From: Bacillus sp. ISL-7
GTDB lineage: Bacteria > Bacillota > Bacilli > Bacillales_B > DSM-18226
Reading direction: 5' to 3'
Assembly (NCBI RefSeq): GCF_018613065.1
Contig: NZ_JAGGQW010000044.1
Span: forward strand, 11,163 to 75,162
Length of the DNA: 64,000 bases
In this document: positions 37,669-46,108 of the stretch, one piece after another
Layout of the letters: each line of letters opens with the position of its first letter
Numbering within the stretch: the first letter of the stretch is position 1
Translations under genes and position numbers: made by a program
The notes under the pieces: model-generated
What the model saw: the letters and a program-made list of their open reading frames with translations, nothing else
Told to the model about the DNA's origin: nothing
Databases searched by the model: none

Positions 37669-38197
37669 CAACGTATCGCCTCACCCTTCTATCTTTATTA
37701 ATTCGGTTGCAGTCTACTGTTACCTCTGTACAATTACGTATGTTTTGTGAATTCGTCAATCCACGCACAATAACTACCCTTTCATTACTTTTTTTCGCTA
37801 TAAAATCGCTATCGCCAATAGCCTACTAAAATATCATAAGGAACTAAAAGCGTATACCAAACGGTAGGCGCATTTTTTTTATTTATTTTTAAGTTTTTCG
37901 TTACGATGGGCCGAATGGGCCGGACTGTACATATGAAGAACAACAAAAAAGAGTGGTTAAAGTTTCAGTTTCAGTAAATTGTCGTAATAGCAGTTCTCAA
38001 ATTAATTTTGTTTAAGGCGTTACAAAACGGATTTTGAACCAGATTTAATGTATGAAGAACATCAAAGGAGGTTGGCTAAAGCCCCAATAAAATTAGAGCA
38101 CTACTAGTAGTTCTCAAATTAATTTTGTTTAAGGCGTTACAAAAACGATTTTGAACCAGATTTAATGTATGAAGAACAACAAAGGAGGTGAGCAACG
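37669..38197. repeat. Leader region with tandem 117-bp duplication
   Basis: Bases 37992-38077 and 38109-38194 are near-identical (period 117), each containing TTCTCAAATTAATTTTGTTT, a TTTAATGTATGAAGAAC block and an AAAGGAGG ribosome-binding site; a third partial copy of TATGAAGAACAACAAA is at 37932. The last copy supplies the RBS of the XRE gene. The earlier ones could start very short peptides (for example MYEEHQRRLAK from 38049). Looks like a duplicated translational leader. Confidence 0.6.
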
Positions 38198-38419
38198 ATG
38201 GTTACATCTGCAACAATCAGAATCGTTAGGGCGTATTTGAACCTAACACAAGGTGAATTAGCACAACGGATTGGTGTAAGTGCTGGTTCGGTATCATCGG
38301 TTGAGAACGGAACGAGCAGAGTTACTTCTGAATTCGCTAAGAAGTTCAAACGAGCTGTTGGAATTACGGATGCCGTGTTAATCGACATTCAATATTTGCA
38401 GACAGTGATAGCTGAATAA
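38198..38419 (+). CDS. XRE-family (Cro/CI) helix-turn-helix regulator
   Basis: 73 residues, almost entirely one HTH_3 domain: AYLNLTQGELAQRIGVSAGSVSSVENGTSRV, where QGELAQRIGVS and AGSVSSVEN are the two helices. Strong AAAGGAGGTGAG site. Followed by a phage-type antirepressor, a common repressor/antirepressor pairing that controls excision or replication of prophage-like elements. Confidence 0.87.
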   Translation: MVTSATIRIVRAYLNLTQGELAQRIGVSAGSVSSVENGTSRVTSEFAKKFKRAVGITDAVLIDIQYLQTVIAE

Positions 38420-38481
38420 TGGAGTCATAGAATTCAAGTTTACTATCAATATTACAAATTTAATTTATGGAGGAATATAAA

Positions 38482-39225
38482 ATGACTAACGAACTAACAA
38501 TTTTAAATTTTGGATTAAATGAAATAAGAACAGTTGCTATTGATGGGGAGGTTTGGTTTGTGGCAAAAGACGTTACCACTGTATTGGATATTAAAAATCC
38601 AAGGACTTCCCTTGCATTGCTAGATGAAGATGAAAAGGGAGTACACAGTATGGACACCCTTGGCGGAAAGCAAGAACTCACGATCATTAATGAAGCCGGT
38701 CTTTATACATTAATTTTAAAAAGTCGTAAGCCTGAAGCAAAAGCCTTCAAGCGATGGATTACCCACGAAGTAATCCCAACGATTCGCCAGCACGGTGCGT
38801 ACTTCACTGATAATGTTCTAGCTAAAACGTTAGATGATCCAAATTACATGTTAGGTTTATTGACAAACTTGGCAGAAGAACGAAATAAAAGGATATTAGC
38901 CGATCACACGATAGCATTGCAAGCACCAAAAGTAGAGGCATATGATTCGTTCCTAAGTGGATTGAATACAATGACCATAACTGAGGCAGGTAAATGTTTA
39001 GGTATGAGCGGAATTAAGCTGTATGAGATTTTAAGGAGAGAAGGTATTCTTCTTAAATCTCCATACAATGCCCCTGCACAGGAATATCTAGACAAAGGTT
39101 ACTTTAAGGTAATCTTAAAAAGAAATGATATGCCTTACCCCGCTAATGTCCGTCAAACAAGAGTAACAGCTGCGGGAGTTGACTTTTTATTTAAGATTTT
39201 AAATCGTTATGGATTGATTGCTTAA
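38482..39225 (+). CDS. Phage antirepressor (BRO-N and KilAC domains)
   Basis: 247 residues from ATG 38482 behind TGGAGGAATA. N-terminal BRO domain (about 5-105; IRTVAIDGEVWFVAKDVTTVLDI, RKPEAKAFKRWITHEVIPTIRQHGAY) and a C-terminal KilA-C-type DNA-binding domain (about 155-245; TMTITEAGKCLGMSGIKLYEIL, RREGILL). Such proteins counteract the CI-type repressor or bind DNA during lytic induction. It supports a phage or phage-satellite ancestry of the island. Confidence 0.92.
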   Translation: MTNELTILNFGLNEIRTVAIDGEVWFVAKDVTTVLDIKNPRTSLALLDEDEKGVHSMDTLGGKQELTIINEAGLYTLILKSRKPEAKAFKRWITHEVIPTIRQHGAYFTDNVLAKTLDDPNYMLGLLTNLAEERNKRILADHTIALQAPKVEAYDSFLSGLNTMTITEAGKCLGMSGIKLYEILRREGILLKSPYNAPAQEYLDKGYFKVILKRNDMPYPANVRQTRVTAAGVDFLFKILNRYGLIA

Positions 39226-39242
39226 GGGGAAAAAACCATGAT

Positions 39243-39272
39243 GAGATTGTCATTACGGCAGTCTCCTTTTTT
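39243..39272 (+). terminator. Terminator after antirepressor
   Basis: GAGATTG / CAGTCTC (one G-U pair), 9-nt loop, then T7. Confidence 0.65.
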
Positions 39273-39308
39273 TAGCAATTAATATATTAAATTCTGGAGG
39301 AAGAAATA

Positions 39309-40562
39309 ATGAGTAAAATTGTTAAGGTGATCGATAGTATGATGGGGACGGGTAAGACCAGTTACGCCATTCAGATGATGAAGGAGGCGGAAATTAACGA
39401 AAAGTTTATTTTTGTAACACCGTTCCTTGACGAGGTCCAACGTATTAAAAAAGAAGTCCATAATAGGGACTTCAAAGAACCTGATGCCAAGCACGGATCA
39501 GGAACAAAACTGGAGTCGTTAAAAAGACTAATATCGAAGGGTGAGGACATAGTAACGACACACGCCTTATTTGCTATGGCAGACGACGAATTAATTGAAT
39601 TACTAAGTTGGTCTAATTACACATTAATTATGGATGAAGTCATGTCGGTTATTTGTCAGATACCTGTTCGAAAGGGCGATATACAAATGATGCTGAATGG
39701 TGGAGCGATAGAGGTTGATGAAAGCGGCAGAGTTACTTGGAAAGAACACCCAAAGTTTGACACAACGTTTAGCATTGTTCGAGATTATGCTATTGCAGGG
39801 AACTTGTACCTAGTAAACAACATTGCATTTGTTTGGAACTTTCCGGCCAAGATTTTTAATCTGTTTGATAGGGTTTATATTATGACCTATATGTTCGACG
39901 GGCAATTGCAAAAGTATTATTACGACTTACACAATGTTCAGTACGATTATTATTTGGTTGTTAAAGAAAAAAATAGATACGAGCTGGGGCCATCATCCGA
40001 TGTTCCGGAAGACCGATCGTACTTAAAGAACCTCATTCATATATATGAAGGAAATTTGAATGAAATTGGTCATATTGATAACACATTGTCAAAAAGTTGG
40101 TTTATAAATAACCACAACAAAGTAAATGTGAAGTGCTTAAAGAACAATCTGTACAATTTTTTAAGGAATATCCATAAGGCTCCTGCCGATAAGATACTTT
40201 GGACAACGTTCAAAGATTATAAGAGAAAAATAGAAGGGAACGGCTTTAGGAAAGAAGAGCCTGAAAATACCTCTAAAGTGGACGTTGGACAAGCCTGTTT
40301 TATTCCGTTTAATTTGCGTGCTACCAACAAATATAGACATAAGGACGTATTGGCATTTTGTTTAAATCGATTTATACATCCAATTGAGGAACATTTTTTT
40401 GAACAGCACAATGTTAAAGTCGATGAAGACTTATTAGCTTTATCCGATTTATTACAGTGGATATTCCGATCTGCCGTAAGAGAGGGTAAACCCGTCCATA
40501 TCTATATACCAAGTCGTAGAATGCGTGAATTACTGAAGAAGTGGTTAAATAACGAAATCTAA
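39309..40562 (+). CDS. P-loop helicase-like ATPase
   Basis: 417 residues. Walker A at residues 13-17 (MMGTGKTSYA), Walker B near 108 (LIMDEVMSVI) and a motif III-like THALFAMAD, consistent with a superfamily 2 DEAD/DEAH-type core; the C-terminal half contains a second RecA-like part ending in CFIPFNLRATNKYRHKDVLA, the STNK/RAT region found in phage and plasmid replication helicases. Predicted role is element replication or DNA handling. RBS CTGGAGGAAG. No primase or initiator is recognisable beside it. Confidence 0.75.
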   Translation: MSKIVKVIDSMMGTGKTSYAIQMMKEAEINEKFIFVTPFLDEVQRIKKEVHNRDFKEPDAKHGSGTKLESLKRLISKGEDIVTTHALFAMADDELIELLSWSNYTLIMDEVMSVICQIPVRKGDIQMMLNGGAIEVDESGRVTWKEHPKFDTTFSIVRDYAIAGNLYLVNNIAFVWNFPAKIFNLFDRVYIMTYMFDGQLQKYYYDLHNVQYDYYLVVKEKNRYELGPSSDVPEDRSYLKNLIHIYEGNLNEIGHIDNTLSKSWFINNHNKVNVKCLKNNLYNFLRNIHKAPADKILWTTFKDYKRKIEGNGFRKEEPENTSKVDVGQACFIPFNLRATNKYRHKDVLAFCLNRFIHPIEEHFFEQHNVKVDEDLLALSDLLQWIFRSAVREGKPVHIYIPSRRMRELLKKWLNNEI

Positions 40563-40579
40563 AACAGATGATACTTTAT

Positions 40580-40610
40580 AACCTGGGCGTTTTGCCTGGG
40601 TTTATTTTTT
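40580..40610 (+). terminator. Terminator after helicase gene
   Basis: 9-bp stem AACCTGGGC / GCCTGGGTT with two internal G-U pairs, then a T-rich tail. Confidence 0.75.
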
Positions 40611-40706
40611 TGTATGCAACTAGTAATTTGTAAGGTATAAATAAAGTAACAACCGTAGATTTGCAGAATCGAAACGAAATAAGAAACAAAGAAGGAGGGC
40701 GTAAAA

Positions 40707-40958
40707 ATGATCGTTGATTTAGCGCATCACAGGTGGCGGAAAAGATTATTGGATTCACGCAAAGAAGGAACGGTATATCAACTACTAGGTTTGGACGAGC
40801 ATAGTGTTATGGACATTTTTTTTAGCTATAAAAACGGCAAGTGGTGTTTTAAGCCAGACTTATCGAAACCAGTTATAGAATTTGACGATGTAGATAAAGC
40901 AACAGAGTACATAATCTCGTTGGGTGTCGAAGAGTACGATTCACAATTCGGTATTTAG
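40707..40958 (+). CDS. Small acidic protein of unknown function
   Basis: 83 residues with a strong AAGGAGGGCG site. Basic start (DLAHHRWRKRLLDSRKEG), acidic C-terminus (VIEFDDVDKATEYIISLGVEEYD). No family recognised; phage-style small gene. It directly precedes the large gap holding a conserved RNA-like block. Confidence 0.65.
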   Translation: MIVDLAHHRWRKRLLDSRKEGTVYQLLGLDEHSVMDIFFSYKNGKWCFKPDLSKPVIEFDDVDKATEYIISLGVEEYDSQFGI

Positions 40959-41690
40959 ACGGTATGACTTACGGGATGTGCATCTACTAATCTAGCAAGA
41001 GGACCATGCTAAAATCGTCTGAAAACCCAGTCGTATCAAGGGTTCAAGGCGTGTTGGTCTTAAAAGAAAGTATATGACGTAATAACCTTCGCCTGACGGC
41101 TCGGTGATGTAACTAAAGCATATTAGCTTCAGTAACATCTATAAAATACTGACGGTGTAGTTTTAATAGAAGACTGCCTAAGCAGGATTCAACTGAGCGT
41201 CAGCGAAGTTTAAGACGTCTTACGATTAAATGTTAAGCCAAAAAGTAAAATTATTGTACAGGATTTTTGATTAGCATCTGATCCGACTCAGTGGCGGCTT
41301 CCATCGATTTATAGAAATACACTTGATGCAGCTTGACCGAAAATGGCGTTCCTGGAAACCTCGGGGTTTACGGATTAGCTGTTCAACAACCTTGATGTAC
41401 CAAGCGTTTGGAAGGTATTTTTAATCGATTTGTAAAGTGAATTTGCTTGACAATATGACATTGAAACCGTCACTTTTCGGAAAACTTCGAGGAGGCGACT
41501 TAACTTACTTTATTACGATAAAGCGTTGTTAAAACTGGGTTTCGAGATATCTACCGTGCTTTAATACGCTGAAGGATATGACGTTAATCAATACCTACCA
41601 GAAATCCAGTGACAGTAACTAGACTAAATTGTCGTATCCCTAAATAAGAAAAGGCGACACCCTTATTGAAGTAACAGCCATAAACTTTAA
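40959..41690 (+). ncRNA. Candidate large structured RNA, copy A
   Basis: A 730-base gap without reading frames. Bases 40992-41212 are conserved with 52933-53152 (copy B): by my count 17 differences over 147 aligned bases (40993-41139) with no gap. Conserved pairing: hairpin TAGCA/TGCTA (40993-41011) whose loop contains GACCA, able to pair with TGGTC at 41055-41059 as a pseudoknot; copy B has GATCG there, which still pairs with its TGGTC through G-U pairs. A second hairpin GATGTAACT...AGTAACATC (41106-41139) keeps its AAGC/GCTT stem while its loop varies. The pattern is that of a functional RNA, not a gene. Candidate classes are large phage-associated RNAs such as GOLLD or ROOL; I cannot confirm membership. 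Strand is assumed from the neighbours. Confidence 0.6.
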
Positions 41691-42710
41691 TTATTCGGTG
41701 TCTTTTGTTTGGGATAGTTTTTGTTTATCGGTAGTTCCAGGTGGTTGTTCTAGCCATTTGTTATCAATCAAGATGTTAACTCCATCCTTAGCATACTGAG
41801 CGACTTCTAGCGATAAGCGTTCATAATTTAGAAAAAGGTCTGTTCTTTGACTTGCCGCCGCTCCAGTTGCGTAATTTCCTGAACCAGTCGCACTTAACAA
41901 TGCCATATGAGACATGGCTAATTTGTCTGAGAATGGCGGTGTAGTTGAATTTGTTATAGCAACATCTGATGAAATTGGTGGTTGTATATCATTGTCGAGT
42001 AGAGCTGCAGAAAAAATCTGCACATGCTTTTTTGAAATATCGTTACCTCTTAACATCCACTTTTGTATATTTTTTCTCGGTGATGTTTGAGCAAAACTAA
42101 TAGAAAGATGACTACCTATTAGATTGGTTTGAATGTTCATATAAAGATGAGATATTTCAACTGTATTTAAAGGGCGTTGCTTACTGAAAAGAGAAAAACC
42201 ACTTAAATAACTTCTGCTATCTACGTAATCAGTCTTTGTTGGGTATGCAATATACGGTGCTCTTACAAACAATCCTTTAGAAAGTGCGACATCTGAACTT
42301 CTGTCGAATAAATCGGACGTTTCTTTTAGTCCTTCCATAAAATAACCCCTTACATCTTTTCTTGCACTCATGGAAACGAGTCCACTATAAGCAAGTAACC
42401 CAACCTTTGCCATGTGGTTTATGTAAGTCAGCATAAATGAATCAGTATATAGGGGAGGAGCATTTAAATTGACATCTTCGTTAGTAAATCCTGTTGGTAA
42501 TGGCAAATCTTCTTCTTCGAAAAGATGAGTTAGTTTTTCTATATGAGAAACTGTAAGGTCATATGCAAACTGTATAATAGGCCTTATATCTGAGTCTTTA
42601 ACATGTACTAGAAAATATCCAAGAATGCACTTAGCCATACTATCGTTCATATAGCCAGTCCAAGTACAAGCGATTTCTGATGATGTTAGGCTAATACGGT
42701 TTTCAGTCAT
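41691..42710 (-). CDS. DUF3231 family protein
   Basis: 339 residues, two tandem DUF3231 repeats (about 5-165 and 180-325). Each begins with LTSSEI.. or LNTVEISH.. and is all-helical with ferritin/rubrerythrin-like His and Glu positions (SHIEKLTHLFEEEDLPLPTGF; KKHVQIFSAALLDNDIQPP), ending KWLEQPPGTTD. Function unknown; widespread and multicopy in Bacillus, often on mobile DNA. RBS GAAGGAG. One of three loci in the window plus the 3' end of a fourth. Confidence 0.88.
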   Translation of the reverse strand: MTENRISLTSSEIACTWTGYMNDSMAKCILGYFLVHVKDSDIRPIIQFAYDLTVSHIEKLTHLFEEEDLPLPTGFTNEDVNLNAPPLYTDSFMLTYINHMAKVGLLAYSGLVSMSARKDVRGYFMEGLKETSDLFDRSSDVALSKGLFVRAPYIAYPTKTDYVDSRSYLSGFSLFSKQRPLNTVEISHLYMNIQTNLIGSHLSISFAQTSPRKNIQKWMLRGNDISKKHVQIFSAALLDNDIQPPISSDVAITNSTTPPFSDKLAMSHMALLSATGSGNYATGAAASQRTDLFLNYERLSLEVAQYAKDGVNILIDNKWLEQPPGTTDKQKLSQTKDTE

Positions 42711-43257
42711 ATTCTGAACTCCTTCAAAAATATATATTGGTATAATCTTTCCGAATAAACTTGTTTTTATGTAGCCTAAGATGACCTTGATAGTGTGGTC
42801 ATCCAGTCATAAAATGCAAATAAGACGACCAATCCGCAAGTCATCCGTCCATCGAATATTTACCTACTGTAAACTACCGCTTGGAAATTTATTCGTATCT
42901 ATTAAGTGCATTTTTGAATTGTACATTGTGATTTTCTAATTTTGCGTAAGATACAACGCAAAAAGCATTAACTCTTTGACGTAATCAGGTGGTTTAACGC
43001 CGAATATAACTTCTAAAAAGATTTTAATTCTTCATCTTGACCTGCTATCGGCATAAAAGGTAATTAAATATATTCGTTTAGGTATACATTTACGAACACT
43101 CCGATCACATCCGTCAAACTCGCATTCTACTGTTTGCAACATTGTTCGTAAAAGTGTAAAAAATACTTTATGAATATTCGTTTATTAACTATACATTTAC
43201 GAACACCTTCGATATACTGGAAACAATTACATCAGTGATCGAGAGGAGTATGGAAAT
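42711..43257. promoter_or_regulatory. Resolvase promoter and probable res site
   Basis: No gene. The 190 bases before the recombinase contain three arms of the same sequence in alternating orientation: TTTACGAACACT (about 43089), TGTTCGTAAAAGTG (about 43145) and TTTACGAACACCTT (about 43197), the first and third each preceded by TATTCGTTTA...TATACA. This is the layout of multi-subsite res regions bound by serine resolvases, and would couple recombination with autoregulation. Confidence 0.55.
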
Positions 43258-43872
43258 ATGGATAATCGTAAATTCGGATACATTCGTGTTAGCAGTCGAG
43301 ATCAGAACGAGGCACGTCAGCTGCAGTCTATGAAAGAAGTCGGCATAAGCGACAGGGACATTTTTATCGATAAGCAGAGTGGGAAAGATTTCAAACGGGA
43401 ACAGTATCAGTCTTTAAAGCATCATTTAAGAGCTGGTGATGTATTATACATTCATTCGTTAGACCGATTTGGACGTAACAAGGAAGAAATTTTACATGAA
43501 TGGACAGACATTACTAAGAACAAGAAAGCGGATATCGTTGTTTTGGATATGCCTTTACTAGACACTACCAAGTTCCAGGATAGCCTAGGAACGTTTATTT
43601 CCGACCTTGTACTACAGATACTTTCGTGGTTAGCTGAAGACGAAAGAGAACGGATCAGGAAGCGTCAAAGAGAAGGGATTAATGTAGCTCAAAAAGATGG
43701 TATACGCTTTGGCCGACCTAAAGCTGAAATAACTGATGAATTCATTATGGTCTATAATGAGTGGAAAGAAGAGAGTATTACTGCAACAGAAGCAATGAAA
43801 AGAGCGGACATGAAGCGAACAACATTTTATAAATTAGTTAAGGAATACGAGGAGCAACGGGCGAGCCTATAG
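43258..43872 (+). CDS. Serine recombinase / resolvase
   Basis: 204 residues. Resolvase/invertase catalytic domain with the active Ser in FGYIRVSSRDQNEARQL and DRFGRNKEEI, the long E helix (LSWLAEDERERIRKRQREGI) and a C-terminal helix-turn-helix (SITATEAMKRADMKRTTFYKLVKEYE). Length fits small resolvases of the Pin/TnpR group. RBS GAGAGGAGT. Its relic with the same upstream repeats is at 12799-13003. Confidence 0.93.
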   Translation: MDNRKFGYIRVSSRDQNEARQLQSMKEVGISDRDIFIDKQSGKDFKREQYQSLKHHLRAGDVLYIHSLDRFGRNKEEILHEWTDITKNKKADIVVLDMPLLDTTKFQDSLGTFISDLVLQILSWLAEDERERIRKRQREGINVAQKDGIRFGRPKAEITDEFIMVYNEWKEESITATEAMKRADMKRTTFYKLVKEYEEQRASL

Positions 43873-43908
43873 ATGGTTCGCTTTTTGTTTGTTTATTACG
43901 TTCAATAC

Positions 43909-44030
43909 AGGGGCTACCCTATCACAAAATCAAGCACATATAATAATGCTGTATGCCTCGTGTAACGTAGACATGGAAACGAAAAATCTGAATCTAAAAC
44001 TCTTAATCATGCAAAAGGAACAATAAAAAT
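43909..44030 (+). repeat. Island-specific about 110-bp repeat, copy 1
   Basis: GGGGCTACCCTATCAC ... TATGCCTCGTGTAACGTAG ... ACATGGAAACGAAAAATCTG. Shared with five other places between 45.9 and 54.6 kb; here it precedes the GMC oxidoreductase gene. Confidence 0.7.
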
Positions 44031-44035
44031 GTACT

Positions 44036-44098
44036 GATTAACTATAGAACTTGTCCATATCAAATAGAATGTTTTTTGCATTTACTAAATTTATAAGT
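44036..44098 (+). promoter_or_regulatory. Conserved promoter-like block, copy 1 (GMC gene)
   Basis: GAACTTGTCCATATCAAAT and TTTTTGCATTTACTAAATT closely match the blocks before the three surface-like genes (46024, 53802, 56036). GCATTTACTA is one base from a SigK-type -10 (CATAnnnTA), but the -35 is not convincing, so sigma-factor class is open. Confidence 0.5.
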
Positions 44099-44125
44099 AT
44101 ATTTCTATTTGAAAGGAATGAAATA

Positions 44126-45835
44126 GTGAAAAAAACAATTTTTGATTATATAGTAATTGGTGCCGGAACGGCTGGAGGTGTAATTGCCAAAAAATTAACT
44201 GATGACAAAAGGACCTCTGTGCTTGTTCTTGAAGCGGGAACGAATATCCCTAATCCTAGTCCATCTATTGAGGAAGCAAACGCTTTAGCAAATGATAATA
44301 AACTCTCCTTTAACGCTCTTTCTCAAATAGAGGAGAATATAGGTCGTCAGCTTAAATTATGGAGTGGAAGAGTAATTGGTGGAAGTTCACAACATAACTT
44401 CATGGGTGCAGTACGAGGAAGTCGTAACCTTTATGATGAGTGGGCAAGTCTTGTAGGAAATCAATGGAGTTATGATAATATTCGTTCCTTATTTAAACAA
44501 AATGAAACCTACACAGGAAATACGCAAAGCCCAAACGAACGTGGAAAAGATGGTCCAATTTTCGTTAGGCAACAAGTTATTCCGAATGATGGCCTTATCT
44601 ATAATTTAGCTAAAGCAACGTCTGATGTGCTAGATATTCCAATTGTCGAAGATTATAATACAGGAATAAGAGATTGTACATTTTTCAAATTTCAACTTAC
44701 CCAACAAAAGGTTGATGGAACATTTGTCCGTTCATCTACTGCAACAGGATATTTAAATGCAAATATTGTCACACAAGGAAATGAGTTTGACCCTGATGAG
44801 TTTGGGATTGGTCGGAGAAAGTTAGTCATTTTAGCAAAAACGACCGTAAATAAAATACTATTTAAACAAAAGGAAAGGGATACCATTGCTGTTGGGGTTG
44901 AATATGTAAGAGACGGCATTACACAAAATTCATATGCTCGGAAAGGAATCATTGTCTCTGCAGGTAATTTCTCATCCGTTATTTTACAACGTTCAGGAAT
45001 TGGTAGATCGATCGACTTGACTAAAGCGGGTATATCTACATTGGTAGAGAGTCCGAATGTTGGTCATAATTTTCAAACTCAATATTATGCTGGGATGGGT
45101 ATAGAAGTAGAAACTGGCCGACTCCTCCAAGTCTTGTCTTCTGACCCAAATGAGCCAATCGCACTAGGTGCTTTTAATAAGGAAAGAGGGCCAGGACGTC
45201 GACTTCAATATTTAGGTGTTCCAATTCCCTTGTTTGTACCAATTCAAGATGTATTTATAAATAATTGGCAATTTAACCCATCAAAACCAAGCAATATTAT
45301 GAGTATTGCGATTACCGACCTAAACCCTAATAGTAAAGGAAAGATAACGGTCGCACATAGTGATCCAGAAGCTTATCCTTCTATTAAGTTTAATCCATTA
45401 GAAAATCCTGATGATTTAAATTTTATGGTAGACCAATATATTGAGACTTTTAAAATTATAATGAAGGCTCGTGAATTAGATCCTGAAGGTATTTATAAAG
45501 TTGTTTACCCTGCCGAAAGTATATTTCATTTAACTAATGAGGAAGAAAAAAGAAGCCTGCTTGCTGATTATGTCAAGGCATCTTATACGAATCTAGCTCA
45601 TTTTGGGGGACAATGTAAAATGGGTAGAAGCATTCAAGAAGGAGTAGTAGATGGTTTCCTAAATGTTTTTGGTACTAAAAATCTAAAAGTGGCTGATCTT
45701 TCTATTGCTCCTGTTTTACCAGATGGTAATCCTTCCTTGGCTGTTCAGATGATTGGATTAAATGCAGTACGATTTATTCTGGATTTTGAAAATGACCACC
45801 ACCATGAAAGTAGTAGCGATGAAAGCAGCAGCTAA
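44126..45835 (+). CDS. GMC-family FAD oxidoreductase with His/Ser/Asp tail
   Basis: 569 residues from GTG 44126, 8 bases after GAAAGGA. FAD-binding GAGTAGG at residues 12-18, the GMC signature region LWSGRVIGGSSQHNFMGAV, SAGNFSSVILQRSGIG, and the C-terminal catalytic part with His in LAHFGGQCKMG (about 492) and Asn in PDGNPSLAVQMIG (about 535). GMC enzymes oxidise alcohols such as choline, glucose or cholesterol. Most unusual is the C-terminus: after the fold ends (RFILDF) it adds ENDHHHESSSDESSS, the same kind of tail as the surface-like proteins at 46109, 53887 and 56114. No signal peptide is evident, so the tail may serve localisation. Substrate unknown. Confidence 0.88.
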   Translation: MKKTIFDYIVIGAGTAGGVIAKKLTDDKRTSVLVLEAGTNIPNPSPSIEEANALANDNKLSFNALSQIEENIGRQLKLWSGRVIGGSSQHNFMGAVRGSRNLYDEWASLVGNQWSYDNIRSLFKQNETYTGNTQSPNERGKDGPIFVRQQVIPNDGLIYNLAKATSDVLDIPIVEDYNTGIRDCTFFKFQLTQQKVDGTFVRSSTATGYLNANIVTQGNEFDPDEFGIGRRKLVILAKTTVNKILFKQKERDTIAVGVEYVRDGITQNSYARKGIIVSAGNFSSVILQRSGIGRSIDLTKAGISTLVESPNVGHNFQTQYYAGMGIEVETGRLLQVLSSDPNEPIALGAFNKERGPGRRLQYLGVPIPLFVPIQDVFINNWQFNPSKPSNIMSIAITDLNPNSKGKITVAHSDPEAYPSIKFNPLENPDDLNFMVDQYIETFKIIMKARELDPEGIYKVVYPAESIFHLTNEEEKRSLLADYVKASYTNLAHFGGQCKMGRSIQEGVVDGFLNVFGTKNLKVADLSIAPVLPDGNPSLAVQMIGLNAVRFILDFENDHHHESSSDESSS

Positions 45836-45850
45836 TATTTGAACTACACG

Positions 45851-45890
45851 GAAAGATCGTTTCTACTTTTTAGAGCGGTCTTTCATTTTG
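45851..45890 (+). terminator. Terminator of GMC gene
   Basis: GAAAGATCG / CGGTCTTTC stem; the three surface-like genes end in the same type of GACCG/CGGTC hairpin. Confidence 0.7.
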
Positions 45891-45894
45891 GACA

Positions 45895-46023
45895 AGGGTG
45901 CCACCCCATCACAAACAAAGCCCCCATGCCATATCGCCACTTGCCTCACGTAACGCACACATGGAGACGAAAACTCCGAATCCCGAAAGTTCAGGAACAT
46001 AAAAGTAACCCCTATAATTGGAC
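45895..46023 (+). repeat. Island-specific about 110-bp repeat, copy 2
   Basis: GGGTGCCACCCCATCAC ... TTGCCTCACGTAACGCACAC ... ATGGAGACGAAAACTCCGAA. Lies between the GMC terminator and the first surface-like gene. Confidence 0.7.
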
Positions 46024-46086
46024 AGACTGACTCCATAATTTGTCCCTTTCAATTAGATTACCTTTTGCATTTACTATAAAGATTGA
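46024..46086 (+). promoter_or_regulatory. Conserved promoter-like block, copy 2
   Basis: ACTCCATAATTTGTCCCTTT, TACCTTTTGCATTTACTATA; nearly the same as the blocks at 53802 and 56036. Confidence 0.55.
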
Positions 46087-46108
46087 AGACTATTTTTTTC
46101 GAAAGGAT

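Noticed and set aside
37932..38194. Possible CRISPR-like array
   Set aside because: Only two to three long, imperfect tandem units with an RBS inside each; no spacers, no cas genes anywhere in the window.
40959..41690. Group I or group II intron as explanation of the conserved gap
   Set aside because: I could not find the conserved core elements of group I introns or a domain V-like hairpin of group II introns, and no intron-encoded protein or split gene flanks the block.
43087..43215. LexA boxes upstream of the resolvase
   Set aside because: CGAACA and TGTTCG are present but far apart and in alternating orientation, fitting resolvase subsites better than a 14-bp LexA operator.
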